Positions 1 to 8,695 are shown, numbered from the stretch's first letter. The stretch is 33,518 bases of DNA from an uncultured Eubacteriales bacterium (GCA_900321275.1 ONVI01000032.1:1-33518), one strand, 5' to 3'. The notes: generated by a model from the sequence alone, not told the origin. Translations and numbers: made by a program.

Positions 1-1440
1 CTGTTCGCGTATGTCGAGGTCTACGTGCGCATGAACAAGTTCGTGGGCGGCCTGTTCAAGGTCGTGTCCATGCTGCCGGTTGTGTCGCCTCCCTTCGTCC
101 TGTCCCTGTCGATGATCATGCTCTTCGGCAAGGCGGGCATCATCACGCGCCAGCTCCTGCACATCTATGACAACAACGTTTACGGCTTCTGGGGCATCGT
201 CGTCGTGCAGACGCTGACCTTCTTCCCGGTCTGCTATATGATGCTCAAGGGTCTGCTGAAAAACATCGATCCCTCCCTCGAAGAAGCCGCGCGCGACATG
301 GGCGCAAGCCGCTGGAGGGTCTTCATGGACGTGACGCTGCCGCTGATGCTGCCCGGCATCGGCAACGCCTTCCTGGTTACTTTTATCGAGTCTATCGCCG
401 ACTTTGCAAACCCCATGCTGATCGGCGGCTCGTACGACACCCTTGCCACCACCATCTACCTTCAGATCACCGGCGCCTACGACAAGGCCGGTGCGGCTGC
501 GATGGCCGTGGTATTGCTGTGCATCACGCTTTTGATGTTCGCGGTGCAGAAGTACTACCTTGAGGCCAAGACCGCCGCGACCCTCACCGGCAAGGCCAGC
601 CGCGCGAGAATGCTCATCGAGGACAAGAGCGTGAAGATCCCGCTGACCATCTTCTGCAGCCTGGCCGCAATCTTCGTCATCATGATGTACATCTGCGTCC
701 CCATCGGCGCCTGCTTCCCCACCTGGGGCTACAAGTTCTTCCCGCTCACGACCAAGTGGTTCAACCAGGTCTTCACCCGTTACCACGGTCTCAAGGCGTT
801 CAAGGACTCCTTCGTGCTCAGCTTCATCGCCTCTCCCATCACGGCGCTTTTGAGCATGATTATCTCCTATCTCGTCGTCAAGCGCAAGTTCAAGGCCAAG
901 GGCTTTATTGAGGCTGTGTCCATGCTGGCGATGGCCGTGCCCGGCACGGTTCTCGGCGTCGGCTATATCCGCGGCTTCTCCCAGGGCGTGTTCCACACCG
1001 GCTTCCTGCAGGGGCTTTACGGCACGGGCGCGATCCTCGTGATTGTGTTTATTGTCCGCTCCCTGCCGACCGGCACCAGAAGCGGCATCTCCGCCCTGCG
1101 GCAGATCGACAAGAGCATCGAGGAATCGGCCTACGACATGGGCGCGGACAGCTTCAAGGTCTTCATGACGGTGACGCTCCCGCTCATCAAGGACTCCTTC
1201 CTCTCCGGCCTTGTCACCGCCTTCGTGCGCAGCATCACCGCTATCTCCGCGATCATCCTGCTCGTCACGCCGAGCTACCTGCTCATCACCGTGCAGATCA
1301 ACGAGTTCGCCGAGAAGGGCGCGTACAGCCTGGCCTGTGCATTCGCCACCATTCTGATCATCATCACCTACAGCGCGGTGCTGCTGATGAATCTGTTCAT
1401 CAAGCACTTCGGCACCAGCAAGAACATGAAGGAGGATTGA
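1..1440 (+). CDS. ABC transporter permease, ferric-iron (FbpB/AfuB) type, 5' partial
   Basis: Inner-membrane permease of a binding-protein-dependent ABC importer. The frame is open from base 1, so the true start lies upstream; the first in-frame ATG at 25 is probably internal. The visible 480 residues carry two permease halves, each with an EAA-type loop that docks on the ATPase: EEAARDMGAS followed by LPLMLPGI around residues 98-122, and EESAYDMGAD followed by LPLIKDSF around 378-404. Several hydrophobic segments surround each loop. This duplicated architecture is typical of the FbpB/AfuB iron(III) permeases, which usually have about 500-560 residues, so only the N-terminus is missing. The stop codon is 4 bases before the ATPase start, so the two are co-translated. 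Substrate is inferred: spermidine or phosphonate importers look related, but the fused two-half permease favours ferric iron. No solute-binding protein is in view. Confidence 0.85.
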   Translation: MFAYVEVYVRMNKFVGGLFKVVSMLPVVSPPFVLSLSMIMLFGKAGIITRQLLHIYDNNVYGFWGIVVVQTLTFFPVCYMMLKGLLKNIDPSLEEAARDMGASRWRVFMDVTLPLMLPGIGNAFLVTFIESIADFANPMLIGGSYDTLATTIYLQITGAYDKAGAAAMAVVLLCITLLMFAVQKYYLEAKTAATLTGKASRARMLIEDKSVKIPLTIFCSLAAIFVIMMYICVPIGACFPTWGYKFFPLTTKWFNQVFTRYHGLKAFKDSFVLSFIASPITALLSMIISYLVVKRKFKAKGFIEAVSMLAMAVPGTVLGVGYIRGFSQGVFHTGFLQGLYGTGAILVIVFIVRSLPTGTRSGISALRQIDKSIEESAYDMGADSFKVFMTVTLPLIKDSFLSGLVTAFVRSITAISAIILLVTPSYLLITVQINEFAEKGAYSLACAFATILIIITYSAVLLMNLFIKHFGTSKNMKED

Positions 1441-1444
1441 GTCC

Positions 1445-2521
1445 ATGGCTAAAGAGAAAAAAGGCGTTCGCCTCGAACATATCTCCAAAATCTATCAGGA
1501 CCCCAAGACGGGCAAGGAGTTTTACGCGGTCAAGGATACCTCGCTGGTCATTGAGCCGGGCTCCTTCGTGACGCTGCTGGGCCCCTCCGGCTGCGGCAAG
1601 ACCACCACCCTGCGCATGATCGCGGGCTTTGAAAGCCCGGACGAAGGCGAAATCTACATCGGGGACGAGCCGATCAACGAGCTGACCCCGAACAAGCGCG
1701 ACACCGCCATGGTGTTCCAGAGCTACGCCCTGCTGCCGCACTACAACGTGTTTGATAACGTGGCCTATGGCCTGAAGCTGCGCAAGGTGCCCGCGGAGGA
1801 GATCAAAAAGCGCGTCATGAAGATCCTCGACCTGGTGGAGCTCACCGGTATGGAGGGGCGCATGACCAACCAGCTCTCCGGCGGCCAGCAGCAGCGCGTC
1901 GCCTTGGCGAGGGCTTTGGTGATCGAGCCGTCTGTCCTCCTCTTTGACGAGCCGCTTTCAAACCTCGACGCGAAGCTGCGCGTCACGATGCGCACGGAGA
2001 TCCGCCGCATCCAGCAGGAGGTCGGCATCACCGCCATCTATGTCACCCACGACCAGTCTGAGGCCATGGCCCTGTCCGACAACATCATCATCATGTCCAA
2101 GGGCGTCGTGGCGCAGATGGGTACGCCGCAGGAAATCTACTACCACCCGGTCAACGAGTTCGTGGCGGACTTCATCGGCGAGGCAAACTTCCTCAAGGGA
2201 CCCATGACCGGACGGGACGGAAAGAACGTTACGCTCGACATCGAGGGCAATCCCCTCACCGTGGAGGGCCGCCCGGACATGGAGAAGGGGAAGGAGTACA
2301 CCGTCGTCCTCCGTCCCGAGGCGGCAACGCTGGCCGACGCGGGCGGCATGCCCTGCAAGGTGGTGCTGAGCTGCTTCATGGGCTCCTACCAGAACTACCA
2401 CGTCATGGTCGGCAAGACCCTCGTCAAGCTCGAGGAGCATAACCCCAAGAACAAGAAAATCTATCAGGTCGGCGACACCTGCCACCTGGTCTTCGATCCC
2501 GCGTCGGTGCACGTACTGTAA
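1445..2521 (+). CDS. ABC transporter ATP-binding protein, FbpC/PotA family
   Basis: ATPase subunit (358 residues) that powers the adjacent permease. All nucleotide-binding motifs are present: Walker A GPSGCGKTT near residue 46, a Q-loop in MVFQSYALLPH, signature LSGGQQQR near 143, Walker B VLLFDEPLSNLDAK, and the switch histidine in YVTHDQSEA. The roughly 120-residue C-terminal extension after the ABC domain (VADFIGEANFL onward) matches the TOBE-type regulatory domain of the FbpC/PotA/MalK group. The start ATG follows AAGGAGG, which overlaps the end of the permease gene. This is an intact, probably active importer ATPase; iron as substrate rests on the permease architecture and is not proven. 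The operon ends at the hairpin at 2531. Confidence 0.9.
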   Translation: MAKEKKGVRLEHISKIYQDPKTGKEFYAVKDTSLVIEPGSFVTLLGPSGCGKTTTLRMIAGFESPDEGEIYIGDEPINELTPNKRDTAMVFQSYALLPHYNVFDNVAYGLKLRKVPAEEIKKRVMKILDLVELTGMEGRMTNQLSGGQQQRVALARALVIEPSVLLFDEPLSNLDAKLRVTMRTEIRRIQQEVGITAIYVTHDQSEAMALSDNIIIMSKGVVAQMGTPQEIYYHPVNEFVADFIGEANFLKGPMTGRDGKNVTLDIEGNPLTVEGRPDMEKGKEYTVVLRPEAATLADAGGMPCKVVLSCFMGSYQNYHVMVGKTLVKLEEHNPKNKKIYQVGDTCHLVFDPASVHVL

Positions 2522-2530
2522 AAATCAGAT

Positions 2531-2565
2531 AGCAAAACCCAGGCGCGCCGCGCCTGGGTTTTGCT
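2531..2565. terminator. Bidirectional terminator between convergent genes
   Basis: A 17-base arm (2531-2547) and its exact complement (2549-2565) are separated by one base, giving a very stable GC-rich hairpin flanked by A-tract and T-tract bases inside the stem (AAAACCC/GGGTTTT). It lies 9 bases after the ABC ATPase stop and 11 bases beyond the stop of the minus-strand flavoprotein, so it can serve both. Confidence 0.85.
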
Positions 2566-2576
2566 GCGTTACATGG

Positions 2577-5189
2577 TTATTTCCCTTCGCTCATTTTGCG
2601 GATCTCGATGCGCTTACGGCGGCCTTCGGAGAAGACGGGGAGGACCTTCGGGCGGTCGAAGTAATCGATGCTCTCCACATAGGTGCGCTTGCGGAGGTGG
2701 ATTGCGTCGAACTTGCATCTTGTGGTGCAGACGCCGCAGCCGAGGCACTTGTTGGGATCGACGAAGGACGCGCCACAGCCGAGGCAGCGGGCGGTCTCCT
2801 TCTTCATCTGCTCCTCGGTGAAGGTCTTGCGGTCGTCCTTGAAGGTGGAAGCTTTGGCCTCGTCCTTCTCCGGAATCTGGCGGGCGGTGGCATCGTAATC
2901 GCGCTTGACCGTGTCGAAGTCCACGTTCTCCTTGTCGAAGGCGCGATAGGTGAGCCGGTCGCGGCCGATGGTCAGGCTCTGGCCCGGCTGGACAAAGCGG
3001 TGGATGGAGATGGCCGCCTGTTTGCCCTGGGCGATGGCGTCAATGGCGAACTTCGGCCCGGTGTGGGCGTCGCCGCCGACGAAGATATCGGGCTGTGCGG
3101 TCTGGTAGGTGACCTCGTCCGCAATCACGCGGCCCTTCTCGTCACATGCGAGCGTGCCGAGATCCAGACCCCCCAGGTCGATGCGCTGACCGACGGCGGC
3201 GAGGATGGCGTCGCACTTGATAAGCTTGTCGCCCTCACATTTGAGCGCCGTGACCTTGCCGTTTTTGCCTTCGATCTCCACGGGTTTATGCTCGAAGACG
3301 AACTTTACGCCCTCGTCCTTCGCCTCCTGAACCTCGGCGGGATCGGCGGGCATATCGCTCTCTTTGCGGCGGTAGGCGACCGTCACCTGCGCGCCGAGCC
3401 TTGCGGCGGTGCGGGCCACATCCATGGCGACGTTGCCGCCGCCGACAACGACGACCTTTTTGCCGATCTCGGGACGCGCGCCGGAATTGACCTCACGCAG
3501 GAAGTCAATGCCGCCGTAAACGCCCTTGAGATCCTCGCCCGGGATGCCGAGAGAGGCGGACTTCTGCGCGCCGACGGCGAGATAGAAAGCGTCATAGCCC
3601 TGCTTGCGCAGCTCGTCGATGGTGACGTCCCTGCCGACCTCCACGCCGCAGCGGAAGATCACGCCCAGCTCCTTCAAAACGTCGATCTCAGCGTCAAGCA
3701 CGGTCTTTTCGAGACGGAAGCTCGGGATGCCGTAGCGCAGCATACCGCCGGGCTGCTCGTTCTTATCGAAAACGGTGACCTTGTAGTTGTCGGCGGCGAG
3801 GTAGTATGCGCAGCTCAGACCCGCGGGGCCCGCGCCGATAACGGCGATCTTTTTGTCCGAATAGTCATAGAGCTTCTTCGGCACAAAACGGGTGTCGCGC
3901 TCAAGCTCGCGGTCGGCGATGAACTTCTTGACCTCGTCGATGGCGACGGCGCGGTCGATATCGCCGCGGGTGCAGACGTCCTCACATTTGCGGTTGCAGA
4001 CGCGGCCGCAGACGGCGGGCAGGGGATTCTCCTTCTTGATGAGCTCCAGCGCGTCGAGGTATTTGCCCTGGGCGGCGAGCTTCAGATAACCCTGCACGGC
4101 GATATGCGCGGGACATGCGGTCTTGCAGGGCGCGGTGCCCTCGGGCGCGACGTACTCGCGGTTGGTGCGGTGTTCGGGGTTCCAGTGCTCCGGCGTCCAC
4201 TCAATATCGTCGGGCAGTTCCTTGTGCGGGTGCTCGATGGGCGTCTTCGCGCAGAGCTTCTGGCCCATCTGGATGGCGTTGTTGGCGCAGCGGTCGGTGC
4301 ACTGGCCGCAGGCCACGCACTTTTCCTGGTCGATCTCGGCGATGTAGTTGCTCTTGGAGGTGGCGGGGGTGTTGTAATACTGCGTCACGCCGAGGGCCAG
4401 GCAGCTCTCGGGCATGCAGTTGCAGATGGCGAAGGTCTCACCCTGGTGGAGCGTGGTGATCTGATGGACGCAGCCGCGCTCGTCACACTTTTTGACCAGC
4501 GCCTTGGCCTCCTCGACCGTGCAGGGCTTGCCCTTGCCGCTGCGGTTGAACATGTCGCCCACATGGCCCATGAAGATGCACAGACCCTCGTCCAGATCGC
4601 CGCTGCCCTCGCCCATCATCCGGCGCACGCGGCGACACTGGCAGGGCGTAATGCTCAGGTGGCCTTCGTTTTCCTCAAGATATTTGCTGACGCGTTCATT
4701 GTCGATGGCCGTTGTCCCGGCGGGGATGGCGCTCTCAATGGGGATGACGCGCATGATGCCAGCGCCCATGGGGGTGTTCGGCGCATGCTCGATCTGGCTG
4801 GTGGTGGCGTGCTGGTGGAAGGCATAGGCGATTTCGGGATGGGCAATGCAGAATTTCTCATTGATCAGCAGGAACTCAAAAACGCCGGGGGTGTACGGCG
4901 GCAGCAGGTAAATCTCCAGATTCACCTTCGGCACCACGACCTGTACAACGAGGCCGATATCATAGATCTCATGCAGCACCTCGCGCGTGCGCTTGACGCT
5001 CATGCCCGCTTTGTAGGCGATGATGGGGACGAAGGCCGGCTTCATGTCGGTCATGGCCAGCATGACGGCGATCTGCTCGTCCGTGATCCACTGCTCGAAT
5101 ACCTTGTACTCGGCGCAGTCGGGCGTGATCTTGTAGTGGCCGCCGTTGATTTTTTCGCAGAGCTTGATCAGATTCTCTCTGACTTCCAA
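2577..5189 (-). CDS. GltD-like FAD/NAD(P) oxidoreductase with several Fe-S domains
   Basis: Cytosolic electron-transfer flavoprotein of 870 residues. Order of parts: a helical N-terminal region that resembles a winged helix (about 30-90); a cysteine-rich region with CQC (183-185), CNC (256-258) and C263; a ferredoxin segment CVACGQCTDRC (291-301); a DPYD/GltD-type Fe-S helical domain with C355, C359, C394, C398, C402 and C406; an FAD Rossmann motif GAGPAG (452-457) followed by PGGMLRYGIPSFR; an NAD(P)H motif GGGNVA (583-588); and a C-terminal CLGCGVCTTRC (815-825). The GltD core moves electrons between NAD(P)H and FAD/Fe-S; NfnB and the glutamate synthase small subunit are the best known relatives. 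No glutamate synthase large subunit or NfnA is adjacent, so the partner is unknown. It is preceded by AAGGAGG and its own promoter at 5241-5269. Domain assignment is firm; the reaction is not. Confidence 0.88.
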   Translation of the reverse strand: MEVRENLIKLCEKINGGHYKITPDCAEYKVFEQWITDEQIAVMLAMTDMKPAFVPIIAYKAGMSVKRTREVLHEIYDIGLVVQVVVPKVNLEIYLLPPYTPGVFEFLLINEKFCIAHPEIAYAFHQHATTSQIEHAPNTPMGAGIMRVIPIESAIPAGTTAIDNERVSKYLEENEGHLSITPCQCRRVRRMMGEGSGDLDEGLCIFMGHVGDMFNRSGKGKPCTVEEAKALVKKCDERGCVHQITTLHQGETFAICNCMPESCLALGVTQYYNTPATSKSNYIAEIDQEKCVACGQCTDRCANNAIQMGQKLCAKTPIEHPHKELPDDIEWTPEHWNPEHRTNREYVAPEGTAPCKTACPAHIAVQGYLKLAAQGKYLDALELIKKENPLPAVCGRVCNRKCEDVCTRGDIDRAVAIDEVKKFIADRELERDTRFVPKKLYDYSDKKIAVIGAGPAGLSCAYYLAADNYKVTVFDKNEQPGGMLRYGIPSFRLEKTVLDAEIDVLKELGVIFRCGVEVGRDVTIDELRKQGYDAFYLAVGAQKSASLGIPGEDLKGVYGGIDFLREVNSGARPEIGKKVVVVGGGNVAMDVARTAARLGAQVTVAYRRKESDMPADPAEVQEAKDEGVKFVFEHKPVEIEGKNGKVTALKCEGDKLIKCDAILAAVGQRIDLGGLDLGTLACDEKGRVIADEVTYQTAQPDIFVGGDAHTGPKFAIDAIAQGKQAAISIHRFVQPGQSLTIGRDRLTYRAFDKENVDFDTVKRDYDATARQIPEKDEAKASTFKDDRKTFTEEQMKKETARCLGCGASFVDPNKCLGCGVCTTRCKFDAIHLRKRTYVESIDYFDRPKVLPVFSEGRRKRIEIRKMSEGK

Positions 5190-5240
5190 AGGGGTTCCCT
5201 CCTTAATTTATATATAGGAAAACAAAACGGTCTAATTAAC

Positions 5241-5269
5241 AGTTTATTCGTTTGCGGCAGCATTGTCAA
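5241..5269 (-). promoter_or_regulatory. Promoter of the Fe-S flavoprotein gene
   Basis: On the minus strand TTGACA (5269-5264), a 17-base spacer and TAAACT (5246-5241) form a good sigma-A promoter. It leaves a leader of about 45 bases with an AT-rich stretch and the AAGGAGG ribosome site, so the gene can be transcribed apart from cysK. Confidence 0.7.
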
Positions 5270-5293
5270 GAAAAAGCGGACAGAACAGGAATC

Positions 5294-5321
5294 GGCCTCC
5301 CGGGAAGAAACCCGGGAGGCC
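5294..5321 (-). terminator. Hairpin after cysK
   Basis: An 11-bp perfect stem (5294-5304 with 5311-5321) and loop AAGAAA lie 25 bases past the cysK stop. The downstream T-tract is weak (CTTTTTCTTG about 15 bases on), so termination may be partial. The -35 box of the next gene follows closely. Confidence 0.6.
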
Positions 5322-5346
5322 TCATCATGGCTTTCGTATGGAGAAA

Positions 5347-6279
5347 TTATTCGGTGAACAATGCGGTGGAATAGTAGCGATCGCCGCTGTCTGGCAGGAG
5401 GGCGACGATGGTCTTGCCCTTGTTCTCGGGGAGCCTGGCAAGCTCGATCCCGGCGTGGAGCGCCGCGCCGGAGGAAATACCGACGGAGATGCCCTCTTTC
5501 TTCGCCAGCAGTTTTGCCGCGGCGAAGGCGTCCTCGTTCTTTACGGGGAATACCTGATCGTACACCTTGGTATTGAGCACGTCCGGCACGAAGCCTGCGC
5601 CGATACCCTGAATCTTATGGCCGCCCGCGCGCCCCTCGGAGAGAACGGGGGAGTCCGCAGGCTCGACAGCCACGACCTTGACAGAGGGCTTCTGCTCCTT
5701 GAGGTATTCGCCGGTGCCGGTCACGGTGCCGCCGGTGCCTACGCCCGCGATGAAGATATCGACCGCGCCGTCGGTGTCCTTCCAGATCTCGGGGCCGGTG
5801 GTCGCCTTGTGGATCGCAGGGTTTGCGGGGTTGACGAACTGACCGGGAATGAAGCTGTTCGGCAGCTCCTTCGCCAGCTCCTCTGCCTTGGCGATGGCGC
5901 CCTTCATGCCTTTGGCGCCCTCGGTGAGTACCAGCTCCGCGCCATAGGCCTTGAGAATGTTGCGCCGCTCGACGCTCATGGTCTCGGGCATGGTGAGGAT
6001 GATGCGGTAGCCCTTGGCCGCCGCGATCGCCGCGAGGCCGATGCCCGTGTTGCCGGAGGTGGGCTCAATGATGACGGAGCCGGGCTTGAGCAGCCCCTTT
6101 GCCTCCGCGTCCTCGATCATCGCCTTGGCGATCCTGTCCTTGACGCTGCCCGCGGGGTTAAAATACTCAAGCTTCACCAGCAGTGTCGCCTCAAGGCCGA
6201 ATTCCTTCTCCAGATTGGTGACCTCCACAAGGGGAGTGTTGCCTATGAGTCCCAGCGTACCTTTGTATATGTTAGCCAT
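5347..6279 (-). CDS. cysK: Cysteine synthase A (O-acetylserine sulfhydrylase)
   Basis: PLP enzyme that makes L-cysteine from O-acetylserine and sulfide in the cytosol. The 310-residue length is standard for CysK. The PLP lysine K47 sits in NPAGSVKDR (the usual text is NPGGSVKDR), the substrate loop is PTSGNTG (73-79), the phosphate loop is [10 protein letters not shown], and the PLP N1-contacting serine lies in SSGAALHAG. Start ATG follows AAAGGAG at good spacing. It lies downstream of iscS and iscU in the same direction but is separated from iscU by about 180 bases that hold a hairpin-rich repeat, so co-transcription is uncertain. The context fits cysteine supply for IscS. A paralogous cystathionine beta-synthase is unlikely, because no extra regulatory domain is present. 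Confidence 0.95.
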   Translation of the reverse strand: MANIYKGTLGLIGNTPLVEVTNLEKEFGLEATLLVKLEYFNPAGSVKDRIAKAMIEDAEAKGLLKPGSVIIEPTSGNTGIGLAAIAAAKGYRIILTMPETMSVERRNILKAYGAELVLTEGAKGMKGAIAKAEELAKELPNSFIPGQFVNPANPAIHKATTGPEIWKDTDGAVDIFIAGVGTGGTVTGTGEYLKEQKPSVKVVAVEPADSPVLSEGRAGGHKIQGIGAGFVPDVLNTKVYDQVFPVKNEDAFAAAKLLAKKEGISVGISSGAALHAGIELARLPENKGKTIVALLPDSGDRYYSTALFTE

Positions 6280-6320
6280 TTTACAAAGCTCCTTTCTTTT
6301 TTAAGCCCCCTCTCCGCCCC

Positions 6321-6430
6321 GGTTTACGAACTGGGACACCTCTCCCAAAGGGAGAGGCAAGCCTTGGCTCCCCCTCTGGGGGAGCTGCCGCGGCGCATCT
6401 CACGCAAGCGCCGTGACTGAGAGGGTCTGA
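6321..6430. repeat. Hairpin-rich intergenic repeat, clostridial type
   Basis: Fills the iscU-cysK gap. Two perfect hairpins stand side by side: 6339-6346 with 6350-6357 (loop AAA) and 6367-6374 with 6378-6385 (loop TCT). A third, weaker GGCGC/GCGCC pairing lies near 6393-6414, and the element ends in GACTGAGAGGGTC. From memory, this module (CTCTCCC-GGGAGAG, then CTCCCCC-GGGGGAG, then ACTGAGAGGG) is scattered in many Oscillospiraceae intergenic regions. It has no coding capacity of note. It could attenuate reading from iscU into cysK. Confidence 0.65.
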
Positions 6431-6461
6431 TTCGCGCTTCCCCGCAGAGACGGGACAAGCC

Positions 6462-6854
6462 TTACGCCTCCGGCTTCTTCTCCGGATGCTTGCTGTAATA
6501 ATCGTCCAGCGCCGACTGAATCGCTTCCTCAGCCAGCACGCTGCAGTGCATTTTATAGGCGGGAAGACCGTCCAGCGCCTCGGCCACCGCCTTGTTGGTG
6601 AGTTTCAGCGCCTCGGAAACCGGCTTGCCCTTGATGAGCTCCGTCGCCATGGAGCTGGAGGCCACCGCGCTGGCGCAGCCGAAGGTCTCGAACTTCACGT
6701 CCTGCACGATATCGTCCTCGATCCTGAGGTACATTTTCATGATGTCGCCGCACTTGGCGTTGCCCACCTCGCCCACGCCGTCGGCGTCTTCAATGACGCC
6801 CACGTTGCGGGGATTGCGGAAATGATCCATCACCTTTTCGCTGTATAAAGCCAT
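6462..6854 (-). CDS. iscU: Fe-S cluster scaffold protein IscU/NifU N-terminal type
   Basis: Scaffold on which Fe-S clusters are built with sulfur from IscS. It has 130 residues and the three cluster cysteines: C35 in NAKCGD, C60 in TFGCASA and C104 in KMHCSV, plus the conserved aspartate D37 two residues after the first cysteine. The absence of a zinc-SufU insertion and the CGD/FGC/HCS pattern favour the NifU/IscU group used by clostridia with a two-gene system. The gene starts 12 bases after iscS, with a strong AAGGAGG ribosome site in the gap, so IscS and IscU are made together. The acidic/lysine-rich tail (KHPEKKPEA) is unremarkable. Confidence 0.95.
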   Translation of the reverse strand: MALYSEKVMDHFRNPRNVGVIEDADGVGEVGNAKCGDIMKMYLRIEDDIVQDVKFETFGCASAVASSSMATELIKGKPVSEALKLTNKAVAEALDGLPAYKMHCSVLAEEAIQSALDDYYSKHPEKKPEA

Positions 6855-6866
6855 CGTGATCCCTCC

Positions 6867-8054
6867 TTAAAGTATAAACGGCGTTTTGCCGCTCGTCAGA
6901 TCCCGCCACACCGGGGAGAAGCCGCGCAGATATTCGACGACTTCCTTCACGTTCCGCACGATGTATGCCGCCTCTTCCTCGGTCGTGGCCTCCCCGATGC
7001 TCAGGCGCAGGGAGCCGTGGGCCACGTCGTGCACCCGACCGATCGCCAGAAGCACATGGCTGGGGTCGAGGGAGCCGGAGGTGCACGCGCTGCCGGAGGA
7101 GGCGGAGATGCCCCGGTCGTCCAGCAGGAGCAGGAGGGATTCGCCCTCAATGCCCTCAAAACAGAAGTTCACGTTGCCGGGCAGACGTTTTGACGCGTCG
7201 CCGTTCAGGGCGGAGTGGGGGATCTCGCTGAGCCCTTTGATCAGCCTGTCGCGGATCTTTTGCATGTGCGCCGCGTTTTCCTGCATGTGCGCGGCGGACT
7301 CCTTCAAGGCGGCAGCCATGCCCGCAACTCCGGCGACATTCTCCGTCCCGGCGCGCCTGCCTTTTTCCTGCGCGCCGCCCTCGATGAGATTGACGAGGCG
7401 GATGCCCTTTCGCGCATACAGGAAACCCACGCCCTTGGGTCCGTGGAACTTATGGGCGGAGGCGGAGAGCATGTCTATGTTGTCCGCCTTTACGTCGATG
7501 GGCAGATGCCCCGCAGCCTGCACCGCGTCGGTATGGAACAGTACGCCGTGCTTTTTACAGACGGCGCCGATCTCGCGGATGGGCTGGATCGTACCGATCT
7601 CGTTGTTGGCAAACATCACCGTGACAAGACAGGTGTCCTCCCGGATGGCGGCTTCCAGCTCGTCGACCCGGACGAGGCCGTCCTCGTGCACGTCCAGAAG
7701 CGTCACCGCGAAGCCCTCCTGTTCCAGCTTCTTGAGCGTATGGAGCACCGCGTGGTGCTCAAAGGCGGTGGAGATGATGTGGCGCTTGCCCTGCTTTTTC
7801 CCCATCTCCGCCGCAGAGCGGATGGCCTGATTGTCGGCCTCGCTGCCGCCAGAGGTGAAATAGATCTCGCCCGGCTCGGCGCCGATCACCCCGGCGACGT
7901 CTGCGCGCGCCTGCTCCATAATATCTTTTGCCCGCTGGCCGATGCCGTAGAGGCTGGAGGGATTGCCGTACTCCTCCTCCATACATCGGAGCATCGCGTC
8001 GATTGCGGCGCGGCTCATCTTTGTCGTGGCCGCGTTGTCTGCGTATATCTGCAT
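6867..8054 (-). CDS. iscS: Cysteine desulfurase (IscS/NifS family)
   Basis: PLP enzyme that takes sulfur from L-cysteine as an enzyme persulfide and hands it to IscU. Counting from the ATG at 8054 (395 residues), the PLP lysine is K202 in SAHKFHGPKG, a histidine pair sits in TAFEHHAVL, and the catalytic cysteine C324 lies in SSGSACTSGS, a group I style loop. A longer reading from ATG 8072 adds six residues (MKGNAA), but AAAGG is placed about 10 bases before the 8054 codon and nothing comparable precedes 8072. The promoter at 8099-8127 agrees with either start. It is first in an operon with iscU and divergent from the Rrf2 regulator, so it is probably feedback-controlled by cluster status. Confidence 0.94.
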   Translation of the reverse strand: MQIYADNAATTKMSRAAIDAMLRCMEEEYGNPSSLYGIGQRAKDIMEQARADVAGVIGAEPGEIYFTSGGSEADNQAIRSAAEMGKKQGKRHIISTAFEHHAVLHTLKKLEQEGFAVTLLDVHEDGLVRVDELEAAIREDTCLVTVMFANNEIGTIQPIREIGAVCKKHGVLFHTDAVQAAGHLPIDVKADNIDMLSASAHKFHGPKGVGFLYARKGIRLVNLIEGGAQEKGRRAGTENVAGVAGMAAALKESAAHMQENAAHMQKIRDRLIKGLSEIPHSALNGDASKRLPGNVNFCFEGIEGESLLLLLDDRGISASSGSACTSGSLDPSHVLLAIGRVHDVAHGSLRLSIGEATTEEEAAYIVRNVKEVVEYLRGFSPVWRDLTSGKTPFIL

Positions 8055-8098
8055 GGCTGCGTTTCCTTTCATATCGGTATGTTTCTTTGGATGGTCAC

Positions 8099-8127
8099 AC
8101 TATACACCTATTCACCTACTATGTCAA
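8099..8127 (-). promoter_or_regulatory. iscS-iscU promoter
   Basis: Minus-strand TTGACA (8127-8122), a 17-base spacer and TATAGT (8104-8099) are near consensus. The spacer carries AGGTG twice (TAGGTGAATAGGTG on the minus strand); its AATAGG shares a half-site with the inverted repeat in the iscR promoter, so one regulator could bind both. Confidence 0.78.
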
Positions 8128-8150
8128 TATGCGAAAATGCCAAAAAGAAC

Positions 8151-8180
8151 TTGCATTTTCTACTCGCCTATTGGTATAAT
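8151..8180 (+). promoter_or_regulatory. iscR promoter
   Basis: TTGCAT (8151-8156), an 18-base spacer and a perfect TATAAT (8175-8180). The predicted leader to the iscR ATG is about 93 bases. The -10 box lies within the inverted repeat 8166-8184. Confidence 0.75.
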
Positions 8181-8184
8181 AGGC
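8166..8184. promoter_or_regulatory. Candidate Rrf2/IscR operator over the iscR -10 box
   Basis: Perfect 7-base inverted repeat GCCTATT (8166-8172) and AATAGGC (8178-8184) around a 5-base centre. It covers the -10 element, where bound protein would block RNA polymerase. Rrf2 dimers bind such dyads; autoregulation is inferred from position. Confidence 0.6.
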
Positions 8185-8280
8185 ATGTATTTCCCGTGGC
8201 ATTCTGAGTGAAGCTAACGATGTGCGCGGGGATTTATCCGGCGTTTCCCTAAAAATCTTTTTCACAGGAGGAAGCTGACG

Positions 8281-8676
8281 ATGATATCGACGAAAGGGCG
8301 CTATGCGCTGCGGGTGATGATCGACCTGGCAGGGCACGACGGCGAGGGGTATGTCCCGCTGAAGGATATTGCCGAGCGGCAGATGATCTCCAAAAAGTAC
8401 CTGGAGATCATCGTGAAGGATCTCGTCAACGGAAATCTTGTGACCGGCGTCAGCGGCAAGGGCGGCGGCTACTGTCTGCAAAAAGCGCCGGAGGACTACT
8501 CCGTTGGTGAAATCCTGGAGGCAACCGAGGGGCCGCTTGCTCCCGTGGCGTGCCTGGCGGGGGATTCCGCGCCCTGCCCGCGGGCGGCGGAGTGCCGGAC
8601 CCTGCCCCTCTGGGCGGAGTACGACAAGCTCACGCACGACTTTTTTTACGGTAAGCGCCTTGTAGACCTGGTGTAA
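8281..8676 (+). CDS. iscR: Rrf2-family transcriptional regulator, IscR-like
   Basis: DNA-binding repressor of 131 residues, the usual Rrf2 length. The N-terminal winged helix ([15 protein letters not shown], then [13 protein letters not shown] as the recognition region, then the wing [11 protein letters not shown]) matches the family. Three cysteines, C91, C99 and C105, in the dimer-helix linker are spaced like the Fe-S ligands of IscR (family spacing is roughly C-x5-7-C-x5-C), so it probably senses Fe-S cluster supply. The ATG follows CACAGGAGGAAGC. It is divergent from iscS-iscU with shared regulatory DNA. A CymR-type cysteine regulator is an alternative because cysK is nearby, but the three-cysteine motif favours cluster sensing. 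Confidence 0.88.
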   Translation: MISTKGRYALRVMIDLAGHDGEGYVPLKDIAERQMISKKYLEIIVKDLVNGNLVTGVSGKGGGYCLQKAPEDYSVGEILEATEGPLAPVACLAGDSAPCPRAAECRTLPLWAEYDKLTHDFFYGKRLVDLV

Positions 8677-8695
8677 AAATCTTTTTCAAAAACAC

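Noticed and set aside
2697-5357. 886-residue open frame on the plus strand
   Set aside because: It is antisense to the Fe-S flavoprotein, has no ribosome site and no recognisable domain, and is the usual GC-rich shadow of a strongly coding minus-strand gene.
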